In this document: positions 35,051 through 45,421 of the stretch, one piece after another
Numbering within the stretch: position 1 is the first letter of the stretch
Layout: each line of letters opens with the position of its first letter
Assembly (NCBI GenBank): GCA_023014365.1
Contig: JAEBUN010000025.1
Location: 1 to 64,000 of the forward strand
Source: Lepiota brunneoincarnata
Taxonomy: Eukaryota; Basidiomycota; Agaricomycetes; Agaricales; Agaricaceae
DNA: 64,000 nucleotides
Direction: 5' to 3'
The notes under the pieces: generated by a model
Told to the model about the DNA's origin: nothing
The model's input: the letters and a program-made list of their open reading frames with translations, nothing else
Databases searched by the model: none
Position numbers and translations under genes: made by a program

Positions 35051-35284
35051 TTTGTACTACGGCTGAACAACTGTCTTTTCTCTTGTGCGAAGAATCCTTG
35101 ATAGCTGCGGTGCCCATTACTGGTCCTATGACATGAGTTCGTTCCCACCGGCGCCTGGGAACCGAGCTCTTCGAGGTCGTTTCTTGTAAACTCGATTTGC
35201 ATTCCCTGCGAAATGATCTAGACACGAGCGAGAACCCACGATCATCAACCCGTCCACGAGAGCATTCATTAATAAAATTTGCCT

Positions 35285-36150
35285 TACCGGATGAGAAGAG
35301 GGAGCCCCTCCTGGTGCAGCATTGTCTGCTCCGTATGGAAGGCTTAGAGCACCCGGATACATTTGGGTTTCGACAAGGCATCATGAAGATGTTAGCTTCC
35401 AGCCCAGGTCCGATACCGACACCCCAAATCGGTGTGATCATACTTGTAGTGATCCGATTCGTTGGAGATAAACAGATCGTTGGCATTGCCAACCACGGCT
35501 GACTGCAAGGAAACAATCGCGAGTTAATGCGGCGGTCTACCCACGCGAGGTCGTCAAGGTCTCAATAGAAGGCTTATCAGGGTATTTACTAGAACTGGGG
35601 AAGATTTGCGCTCAGGGGAAAGAGTAGCATTGGAAAGAAAATATTTGAATGAGCCAGGCCGTGAGTGGAATGGGGAGGTTTGTCGAAATAAGGATGGCTC
35701 CCCTCGGCCATGGGCGCTCCGAGATCCTTGTCACATGTCAGTCGGGTTCGTCACAATTGCACGAGAGGTGACGTGTGCCAGGTGGCCGAGCCACTCGTCC
35801 GCCTCTACATAGGCTTACACTATCCCTATGCGAAGCTCCCGCTTCAGATGGAGGCAAGGTTAGCCATGTCGCGTACTGTCGATGTGAGGCCTAGAAGGTC
35901 CTTGACGAATATACATGGTTGGGGATAGTCTGGTTGGGAGCAAAGGTGCGATGTCTTTTTATCTTTCGCTTGGTATGGAGGTTACTGACACGTTCTATTA
36001 TTTGAGCACAGGGCTCTACAACCCAGATGATGGGCTCTACACTTTAGTAATTTCGTACAGCAGGAATAAAAGGTCGACTGGGTCTTTACTAGAACTGAGG
36101 GAGATCCTACCTGGTGGCATGATGCGAGTGGGTCGCAAAAGGACCCTTCA
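35285..36150 (+). pseudogene. Unknown coding relics, copies 2 and 3
   Basis: Copy 2 (35285-35620) reads PDEKREPLLVQHCLLRMEG...GIMKMLASSPGPIPTPQIG, VIILVVIRFVGDKQIVGIAN and, after a stop, GYLLELGKICAQG. Copy 3 (about 36000-36150) reads TGLYNPDDGLYTLVISYSRN and GSLLELREILPGGMMRVG. Both match blocks of the relic at 24760-25205 in order and orientation. All three flank the TPR-CHAT/NLR island. The function is unknown; stops indicate decay. Confidence 0.35.
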
Positions 36151-36786
36151 ACCCCAAACGTATCTCCATGGTATTCGAAAAGTGACTTCTTTGGTTGTAG
36201 GCTGTGGCAAATGACTATGCCTCCACGGAGTCCCTTTCAAGCAGGGATCTCTTAGCATCTTACTGGGTAGGGCAACGGGCAAATGAGATAAGATCCGAAA
36301 TCGATCGAGACATGAATTGTGATATAGGAATATCGAGGGCAACACATCGCTCCAGGGATGGTCAGGAGGGATGTGGGCAAGGAAAAGTGGAGGCAGTTAC
36401 ACGATGCATCCTGTACGTATACCTGCCTATAGGTGGACAACAGGGGAACGCTCATTCATAAATAGTCATCGCCGCTGGGCCAGTGTCGTTGTTAATGGTT
36501 GTATCCGGCTACAAGAGCGCGCATGGCGATTATGTATAAATATGTACGTCCGCAATAGTGAAGAAAAGAAATGCCAGAGCTCAGGTCACGATCTGATCCC
36601 GTTCCACACGAACTCAGTAGTTGGTCTCCTGCTACAGCAGATTACAAGGAGGAAGAGCAGGGGCGCTGCCCATAAGGATCGGATGAGTCTTTCTTGAGTG
36701 ACGTCGCCGAGATATTCCCGTGGTCTAGATCTCGTGAGAAGATTGCTGCTATGGAACGGCATTAATGGTGCCCAAGAACTCAAGCC

Positions 36787-39700
36787 ATGACCTCCACCCA
36801 GCGTGTTGTTGTGTGTGCCTCAGCAGCAGCCATGACCACTCACGGATTACCCGCGATGCCCGACCCCTTTGTACCCCTGGTCAATCCACCAGCATCGAAC
36901 TCCGAACCGACCATTCCCACCACCGTTAATCTAACCGATACCGTATCAAAGATTGCAAAGGAGGTCGGTGAACTGTTCAAGGATTTACCATATGTGAAAG
37001 CATTTGCGGGAATCTTGCTTCAAATTATCAAGATCAGAGAGGTGCACAAACTTACTGGAAATCGAAGGTTCATCTAACAACAGAACAGGAAATCCAAACC
37101 GAAAAAGATCGGTCTCAGGAACTCATCGAGAAGATACTGGGCAGGTCAAAGGTCATCCTCTATGGCCTGCGCCAAGTCGCCGCATCACCGAACAGGAATC
37201 AGCTGAAGGACACAGAGGAGGAATTAAGAGAGTACAACCGGTAATACCACACGAGCTCTCTTTTCCTCTTTGTGGATTGCTGATCCAACACTCAGTCTCC
37301 TTGAAGGATTCTACGACACACTCTCGACAGAGGCGCCAAAAGGCGTGCGGGGGAGGCTTGACAAGTGGATAAATCGGAATTCGAGGATCGAGAATCTGGC
37401 CAAGTATGACCGTCTCATCGATAGCGTCCACGCGAATCTCAACGTATGTTCGGAAACCATATTCATACCGCTTGCTCTCATTTGATCTCCACAGACCGGA
37501 CTCCTCCTCAAGCTCATCAATCCACCTCAATCTACTCAGGCATCTTCAAGTCCGGCCAGGTACGACAAACCCCATTCTATCCCTATCCGCCATCCTGATC
37601 CTTGCCTCCTCTATTCAGTACTCTCTACAAGCCCATCCCTCGTCCCGATCAGATGATTGGGAGAGACGAAGAGAAATCCACGGTCATTGGAACGTTGCTT
37701 AACGATCCATCGCCGCGGGTCGCAATCTTGGGAGCCGGCGGGATGGGTAAAACGACACTCGCTCTAACTGCCATACACGACCGTGAAGTGGTTCAGAGAT
37801 ACCCTTCGCGGTACTTTGTCTCCTGCGAGACAATCACGTCGTTATCTGGCCTGATTTGGGACATTGCTAATGCGCTGCGCATCCCACCTCCAGAACGCAG
37901 TGAAAGCTTGATTGACATTGTTCTATCTCGGTTTCATGGAAGTACCATCCTATGCTTGGACAATTTCGAGACCATTTGGGAGGACGAGGCGATCCGACGG
38001 GACATAGAGGACTTCTTATCCCACCTCGATTGTGTACCCGAACTCGCAATTATTATGACCTTGCGCGGTACACAGCGCCCTTCTGGAGCTGCCTGGTCCC
38101 AGCCTTTACTCCCACCCTTGAAGGAGCTGAACGACAGTGACGCAAAGCTGATATTTCAAAAGTCTCGAGTGCTGGTGGACGAATTCACCGAAAAATTGGT
38201 TCGAGTCGCCAATGGAATACCTCTGGCCATTAACCTCATCATTTCCCAATTGCAAGAAGGGAACGAGAGGCCCGAATTGCTGTGGGCGCGATGGGAGCGG
38301 ACGCAGACAAGGGCCATAGGGACGGGTACCAAGCATCGCTTATCCAATCTCGACGCGTCTATTCACCTGTCGGTGCACAGCCCACGTATGCAGGCAGACC
38401 CAAACGCTATCCTGACTTTTGCCATGCTATCGAGCCTTCCGGATGGGTTCCCGTGCCGACAGGAGGCCATTGATGAACTCCAAAGCCACTTACCAGCAAC
38501 GATCCGACTTCAGGAGATATTAGTGTCCCTACAACGGGTATCACTCATCTACGTCGATGGAACTGAGGGAAACCTCAGATATCGGATGCTTGTGCCGATC
38601 CGGGAGTTTGGCATGAAGATGGAGATGGATCGTCCGCTCGATAGCTGCTTAGGTGCCTTCTACGCCAAGATGATGAATCATTTTGCGGATTATGCAGATC
38701 CCTCTGGTGCATTTATATGGGAAATCCCACTTCGGAGATCATCGAACTGGCACTACAACAGAAGGTGGTTGGGTCATCAAGCTTACATGCACGATGTATT
38801 TCAGCCTTGTCGTGTGTATATTTGCGACAGAATAAGCTGGACGAGGCGGAGTTGGCTTTCAAAAAAGCAATGGAGCTTCACCAGAAGTCACATTCTGTGG
38901 TTGGTGAGGCCAACGATGTCCAGAGGTTGGGAGAAGTGTATTTTCGGCGGGATAAGCTAGACGAAGCTGAGTTGGCTCTCAAGAAAGCAATGGAGCTTCA
39001 CAAGCAGTCGTGGGATGTGCTTGGTGAGGCCAACGATGTCCACAGGCTCGGAGATGTGTATTTTCGACGGGATAGGCTAGATGAAGCCGAGGTGGCTTTC
39101 AAGAAAGCGATGGAGCTTCACCAACAGTCGCATTCTGTGCTTGGTGAGGCCAACGACGTCCACAAGCTGGGAGATGTGTATTTCCGACGGGATAGGCTAG
39201 ACGAAGCAGAGTTGGCTTTCAAGAAGGCGATGGAGCTTCACCAACAGTTGCATGACATGCTTGGTGAGGCCAACGATGTGCACAAGCTGGGCGATGTGTA
39301 TTTTCAACGGGATAGGCTAGATGAAGCCGAGGTGGCTTTCAGGAAAGCGATGGAGCTTCACCAACAGTCGCATGACGTGCTTGGTGAGGCCAACGATGTC
39401 CCCAAGCTGGGAGATGTGCATTTTCGACGGGATAAGCTAGATGAAGCCGAGTTGGCTTTCAAAAAAGCGATAGAGCTTCACCAACAGTCGCATGACGTGC
39501 TTGGTGAGGCCAACGATGTCCCCAAGCTGGGAGATGTGTATTTTCGACGGGATAGGCTAGATGAAGCTGAGTTGGCTTTCAAGAAAGCAATGGAGCTTCA
39601 CCAACAGTCGCATAATGTGCTTGGTGAGGCCAATGATGTCCACAGGCTGGGACAAGTGTATTTTCAATGGGATAGGCTAGATGAAGCCGAGTTGACTTTC

Positions 39701-40051
39701 AAGAAAGCGATGGAGCTTCACCAACAGTCGCATAATGTGCTTGGTGAGGCCAACGATGTCCACAGGCTGGGAGAAGTGTATTTGCGACGGGATAAGCTAG
39801 ATGAAGCTGAGTCGGCTTTCAAGAAAGCAATGAAGCTTCACCAACAGTCACATTCTGTGCTTGGTGAGGGAAATGATGTCCAGATGCTGGGACAAGTGTA
39901 TTTGCAATGGGATAAATTGGACAAAGCTGAGCAATATTTGGACCAAGCTCTCCTCCTTCACCATCAATGCCAATCATCACAGGGTGAAACTACAGACTTG
40001 AAGTTGCTTGAATGTGTTCAGAAGTGCAGGGAAATGCTATTCACAACATAA
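36787..40051 (+). CDS. NLR: HeLo-like N-domain, NB-ARC, TPR (apparent frameshift before the TPRs)
   Basis: Exons 36787-37041, 37089-37240, 37296-37443, 37495-37559 and 37619 onward join in phase. The N-terminal about 200 residues form a helical bundle (VGELFKDLPYVKAFAGILLQ, IREEIQTEKDRSQELIEKIL, KWINRNSRIENLAKYDRLI) like the HeLo/MLKL-type adaptor or cell-death domains of basidiomycete NLRs. NB-ARC follows: P-loop GAGGMGKTTLA, Walker B ILCLDNFETIW, RNBS-B-like IIMTLRGTQRP and GIPLAINLI. The NB-ARC frame (ending ...YADPSGAF) and the TPR frame (NPTSEIIELALQQ) differ by one base near 38,700-38,760, and about 60 residues usual between them are missing, so the gene may be inactive or carry an unseen intron. 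Fungal NLRs act in non-self recognition and programmed cell death. Confidence 0.75.
38817..40011 (+). repeat. Ten tandem 120-bp (40-aa) TPR-coding repeats
   Basis: The repeats are exactly in register every 120 nt, with units of the form YFRRDRLDEAELAFKKAM / ELHQQSHDVLGEANDV / HKLGDV. Units 2-8 are nearly identical at DNA level; variation concentrates at a few codons (RR/QR/QW, DR/DK, SHS/SHD/SHN, HK/HR/PK). The last unit is diverged. Such high internal identity in fungal NLRs is associated with copy-number change and concerted evolution, which can alter ligand specificity. Confidence 0.95.
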
Positions 40052-41840
40052 AACATTCTCAACACCTTATACATCACCTTGTGTTTCTTAGCTTCAATTA
40101 TCTCCAGTAGTTTGACTTCATTTTTGGTAGTTGGACATTGTGGGAAGGATTTCCACTTTCCTTTGTTTCATTGGAATGCCATAAATCTCTCCTCTACAAC
40201 ACATGTGCAATATCAGCAAAATAAACAATGTATTAACAAGCCAGTGGGAAATGGACAAGGAGTAAGAGAGATAGAGGATCGTGGTGGTGGAGTGTTAACT
40301 TAGTGTGTGAAAAAGTTGAATCTCAGGGTGGCACTTGGCCAACAGATGAGAAGCACAGATGGCTGACTTTTCCACAGCTTGAAGAGAGGCAGACTCTTTA
40401 GCATGTGAGAAGTACTGAAACAAAACTGAAACATAAATGAAACACAATGAAACAGTGCTAACACATCCAAACAAAGGGCAAGTGTAGTTGATGGAACAAC
40501 CACTAGGCTTTGAAAACCAAGAAAGACAAGTTGTTTTGGAGAGAGAGAAAGAGAGAGAGAGAATGAGATCAGGAAGGAGTTTATGGGTCATATATTGACT
40601 GTAGAGCAAGTCTCTGGAGCCTGCTACTTATATACAAACATTTGTACTAAGTTATAATCTTTTCCTATGCTTGAAAGCAATAAAAAATTAAGGGAAAATA
40701 GATCTAAGCTACTTGTGAGATGGAGAAGGTGAAGCAGGGGAGGAAATATGAAGTTTTCATAGCTATGTGAGGAGGGGATTAGGAAAGGTGTAAGGATTGG
40801 ACACATGCTGGCAGCAGAGCCACCAATGCATGACCTCTCCTCACCAGTCTGGACAGACAATCCTCAGATGTCTCCTCATTCTGACCTGATTTCCCAACTT
40901 CAAATTTTCAAATCCATTCCGACATTTCATTCCAACATCAAATTCATTCCCAAAGCCATGGATTGCCATGCCACCCATACACCTGTGCTCCAACTCTGCA
41001 TATTGGGTGGGTATCCCAGGTAGTCAACCTACAGTGTATCAAGTGAGTGGGGCACAGTGGGCCCACTGGGGGGGCCACCACACTATATAACTTTGCTCAT
41101 GCATTTGGTAAGCACATTGAAGGGGCCTGTGTGATCCCAGGATCATGGAGGCATAGAATCCTGAGCTCAGGGGTGGGTTGCAGCAATCACAGAGTGGCGG
41201 CATGGCATAGGACTAAATACAATTAATGTTGCCATGGATTGAATGCTTACCAACAATTATGTAATCATAGATATTGACATGATGGAAATGCTGAAAGGTA
41301 TGAGGGGTGTAGGTGGCATAGGTGGCATGAGCGGCAAGCTCATTGCAGCACCATAAAATGAATCAGCTTGATGGGATAAGGAAAGAGAGAGACTTGCAAT
41401 CAATATGGCAAAGGGAGGCAAAGGCCAGCATGGAGAAGATGCATTGTGGTGGCAATGGAGGTGGCAAATTGTAAGGGGACTTGTGGCAACGCTCCCCCTT
41501 ATGCAAGGTATGTCTAGAGGTCTGTGGTTTGGCATCCAGGCTTGGCCTCCCTAGCTGATGCCCAATGACCAAGCCCAGCCTTGGCCTTTGGCCACCCCCA
41601 TCCCTGAGCCCAACTTAGCAAACAATCGTATTTACTAACATTGTTGTTTATTGCTTGTGCGTATTATTTCTAGTAGTCTATGTAGTGTTGGACTACCTGG
41701 TCTGTGTGCATGCCTCTATGTACTTAAATAGCACAGGTGCTGACTACAATTGGCACCTGAATATCAACTTGGTTCTGGTGCACTATCCTCCCCTAACACA
41801 AATGCCTTGCTGCAGATGTGGGTAAGCACATAGTCAACCT

Positions 41841-42310
41841 TTTATAATTTGTTAATGGCACAAATAATCATTGTAAATGGTTATGAATGGTCAGAGGGCA
41901 TGTGGGCACCTGCCTCCTTGCCACAGCACCAGCAAATGGCACTGGCAATATTTTAATTGTGCTGCTTGCACTACAACAAGCCAAAGGGAAGATAGGCATT
42001 GATATATGGCTTATAATTTGTTAGCGGCACAGATAATTATTGTAAATATATGGGAATGGTCAGAGGGCATGTGGGCACCTGCCCCCTTGCCACAGCAGTG
42101 GCAAGTGGCACTGGCAATATTTTAATTGTGCTGCTTGCACTATAGCTAGCCAAAGGGAAGATAGGCATTGATATATGGCTTATAATTCATTAATGGCACA
42201 AATAATTATTGTATGTAAATGATTGGGAATGGTCAGAGGACATGTGAGCATCCTCTCCCTTGCCACAGCACTGGCAAGTGGCACTGGCAATATTTTAACT
42301 GTGCTGCTCC
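41841..42310 (+). repeat. Three tandem copies of a unit of about 170 bp
   Basis: Copies begin at about 41841, 42010 and 42180 with TATAATTTGTTAATGGCAC-like starts. They share GGGAATGGTCAGAGG, CTTGCCACAGCA, GGCACTGGCAATATTTTAA and GTGCTGCTTGCACTA. The third copy is cut off after GTGCTGCT. No coding capacity is evident. Confidence 0.9.
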
Positions 42311-42429
42311 CAGCTCAATAGTGTATGAAGGATTGCAAGTTTGAGAGGGGAGGAGAGTGTTGTTGAGTTGGACTAGGGTGTAAGGGGAACTCTGGGTCAT
42401 TGCTCACAACCTCAGATTTGGAATTCTGA

Positions 42430-42640
42430 TCCCCAGACTCCCTGCATTCGGAAATGTGATCCCCAGCCCCTCTGCATTTGGAAATCCAATTGCCAGCCTC
42501 CCTATGCTCGGAAATCCGACTTTCAGCCCTCCTGCATCTGGAATTCCAATTTACAGCCTCCCTGGGCCTGGAAATCTGTCCCCCAGCACCCTAGTACTTG
42601 GAATTCCCTCCTACACTCCTCCACTGCAGATGCGAACCCT
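42430..42640 (+). repeat. Minisatellite with a unit of about 33 bp
   Basis: Imperfect units carry alternating GGAAAT(C/G)(C/T) and CC(C/A)AGCC-C-CCTGCAT motifs. On the plus strand they encode an 11-residue pattern (NPIPSPSAFG-like) for 89 codons. The periodic protein is probably a by-product of the repeat, though a Pro-rich protein cannot be excluded. Confidence 0.75.
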
Positions 42641-44062
42641 CACTAGCATACACAATCCTATCCCAAGCCCATCTCTGACTATACTTGCTTTAGGCATCCC
42701 TGACACCTCACAGCCATTTATGTAGAGTAGATTACTCAACTTGGACATTATGGCAGGTAGTATAAGTAGTGTAGGTGAGCTCAGAGAAACCTTACTTGAT
42801 TCTCTAAGGTTTCTCCCTGCTCAGCCGACGCAACATGGCAACCAGGTCACCCTTACATTGTCCCGACTTCCAACACATCTCTTTACTATAGGGGTTCTTC
42901 TGAGCTGGTGCTGGCAGAGCAGCCCCTAGGTCTAGTGCTTCTCTGATCTGCTGTGGTATCTTTATCTGTTGCCTATGCCCCAGTGCAGCTCCCCCCTCCC
43001 CCCAAATGGCATCCCCACCAGTGGGCCCAGAGGTGGCCATACTCCCTCCGGTTGCAGTACTCAGGAAAAAAGTACTTTCCACCCAACCCTGGTAGGTGAA
43101 GATATGTTTTCTGCTTCACAAACCCAGTCCCACATTAAATTTAGTTCCCTACTTTGTGGAGAAAGCCAATGTGTGTCCCTCCTGTTGCTCCTGTACTACT
43201 GCAGTGTTGGCACTGTCTAGGTGTTCTTCTTCTATCGCCCCCAGCTATTTTGCATTCATATTTGGACAGTATATTCCCTGGTATTCCTATGTTTGTATCC
43301 TGTAAGAATTACATATCATATATTTAATCTTGTTTGGATTGACACCATAATGTTATGTGTACAGCACCACTGCTCTGCCCAAGGTTTCCATATTGCATTT
43401 GGTAGTGAGACTTCAATGTGAGTATGACTATTTTGCCTAAGCTGGATTTCTTCATATGTTGGATATCCATTTTCATCCCACTCATCATCTTGAATCTGGT
43501 AGTTGTGTGGCAATATCCCTGCATCTTTTACTGATTGGTATGTGTTTGCAAATACCAGCTCAGTAGCAGGGGGTTATCTTGGAATGGGTGACCAGATACT
43601 GGTGGAGTTATACCCTCATGCCAAATATTTTACTGTTGATCTTCAGAGACCTGATTGATGAGTATATCCCAGCTCTCCTCATCAACACTATGACCTGCCC
43701 TGTTATCAGAAATCCATATCAGAAGGATGGTTATATTTAGCTTAAATCCCCATGTCACTATGAAATGATCAGTAGTGTATGTATATCAGAAGGACTATTC
43801 TTAGTTTATGACTCATTGTCGAAACGCGATCATTCAGCTCGACGATTGTTTATTGTTTTCCTTATTTCATATTCCCTCTTACCATGGACACTGTATGTAC
43901 ATGAATGAACAATTTTATTATATTACTGGATCCTAGGTGAGTAGTATGTTGCATTGTGTCTCCATTTAATATTGATTAGTCTTCCTTACTGGATCCTAGT
44001 GATCCTATCTTATATATTCCGTGTCTGACGTATCTACTGCACGCTTCTATTCTCATTAGGTT

Positions 44063-45283
44063 ATGGGCCCCAAGAGCAATTCCTTGTCTGTGACACTCCA
44101 GTTCCCCAAATTAAATGGTAGCAACTACTATGTTTGGTCCAACAATATGAAGGCCACCCTCCAAGCTCGACTTCTCTGGCTTGTTGTAGAGGGCATGGAA
44201 GACTGCCCCCCTAAACCCTCTCCAAGGCCTCCTGTTGGTGCCAAAAACAAGCTGCTCCTTATGTCTGACCAGGGCTATAAGGATTGGACCCAATCAAAGC
44301 AGGATTACCTACGTTGGTTGAAATCTGATCACGTGGCTATGGGTTTGATGTGGGGAGCTATCGAGTTTGGCCAGCGGGAACATGTTGCCAATGTCAACAC
44401 ATCGAAGGAGATGTGGGATCGTCTTCGCAAGATCCACATCACCGAACACCAGAACATCAATGTTCACTATTACTATCAGGAACTCTATACCAAGAGATGG
44501 GACGAGCATACCACCATGTCAGATCTCATCGGATCCTTCCTGAACCTCCATCGCCATATCACAGAAGCAGGCCAGAAGTTGGATGACATTCATGTTGTCC
44601 ATGCTATCCTACTTTCCCTACCTCGCTCGACCATCTGGGATGTCGTCAAGCAGAACCTTTTGGATAAGGGAAAGTTTCTCACCTTGGATATGGTCACTGC
44701 TGAGCTTGTGTCCGTGCATGACCGTGCTGAACGTGATTGCCTTGTTGAGGAGTCTGAGAAGAAGGTTAAGGCTGAGCAGTTGGCCCTGCTTGCCAAGTCG
44801 GTGGGGAATGGGAACTCTGGGAAGAAGGGAAAGAAGGGGAAAGGCAAATCGGCAAAGAAATCCACTACTCCTGCTCGCCCTCCGGATTCTGAATGTCATA
44901 TCTGCCACCTAAAGGGACATTGGGCTCCTGAATGCCCTTCAAGGTCCAAAGGGAAGGACAATACCACTAAATTGGGTGGATCTGCAAATATTGCTGTTGA
45001 GCAATCGAAACCCTCTGGCAATCACAAGGTTGGAGTAATGTTGATGGCTTCAGCTGATGAAGCTGTCGCCTCTGGTATCTTGCTAGATTGCGCTGCCATG
45101 GCCCACATGTTCATGGATCGCGATTTCTTCATTTCCTACCAGAAGTCTGCTGATGGTGAATATATCACGGTCGGTGGCCGTAATAGGGTCCCCGTTGCTG
45201 GCTATGGATCAGCTATGTTCCGTTCCATTCTTCCGAAAGGTCACATCAATATAACCCTTCAGAATGTCCTTCATGTTCCTTAA
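44063..45283 (+). pseudogene. Copia gag and protease part
   Basis: The 406-codon frame starts MGPKSNSLSVTLQFPKLNGS, the usual N-terminus of fungal Copia Gag (FxKLxGxNYxxW). It continues through the UBN2-type capsid region, a basic GKKGKKGKGKSAKK linker and a CCHC zinc knuckle (CHICHLKGHWAPEC). The protease follows with ILLDCAAMAHMF in place of the usual D-S-G/A triad. The frame stops at VLHVP just before the conserved LGANLVSLG, which remains readable in the same frame after the stop, so this is a nonsense-split polyprotein. Confidence 0.85.
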
Positions 45284-45421
45284 CTGGGTGCCAACCTTGT
45301 CAGTTTAGGTGTTTTACAACAAGGGGGAGCGAGCTACCACAGTTGTGGATCGAAAGAGTTGACACTCTCGAAAGGTGGCAATGAATTATTCTGAGCAGTC
45401 CTTGCAGGGTCGGCTGGTACA

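Larger units (their letters stand above)
40052..43560. other. CpG-depleted, repeat-rich non-coding region
   Basis: Reading 40,081 to about 43,080 I count only some 16 CpG dinucleotides in 3 kb, where base composition would predict well over 100. TG and CA are abundant. Neither strand has a convincing gene. It contains a three-copy 170-bp array and a minisatellite. The pattern fits old repetitive DNA decayed by deamination of methylated cytosines. The adjoining NLR NB-ARC exon is CpG-rich. Confidence 0.75.

Noticed and set aside
38817..40011. Regular 120-bp direct repeats resembling an array (CRISPR-like or satellite)
   Set aside because: Units are contiguous, in frame, and encode TPR helices of the NLR; there are no spacers.
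42456..42725. 89-aa Pro-rich periodic protein
   Set aside because: The periodicity follows directly from a 33-bp minisatellite in a CpG-depleted non-coding stretch; no splice or homology support.
44583..44912. Additional ORFs overlapping Copia gag on both strands
   Set aside because: They are shadows of the gag frame, which carries the CCHC knuckle and capsid motifs.
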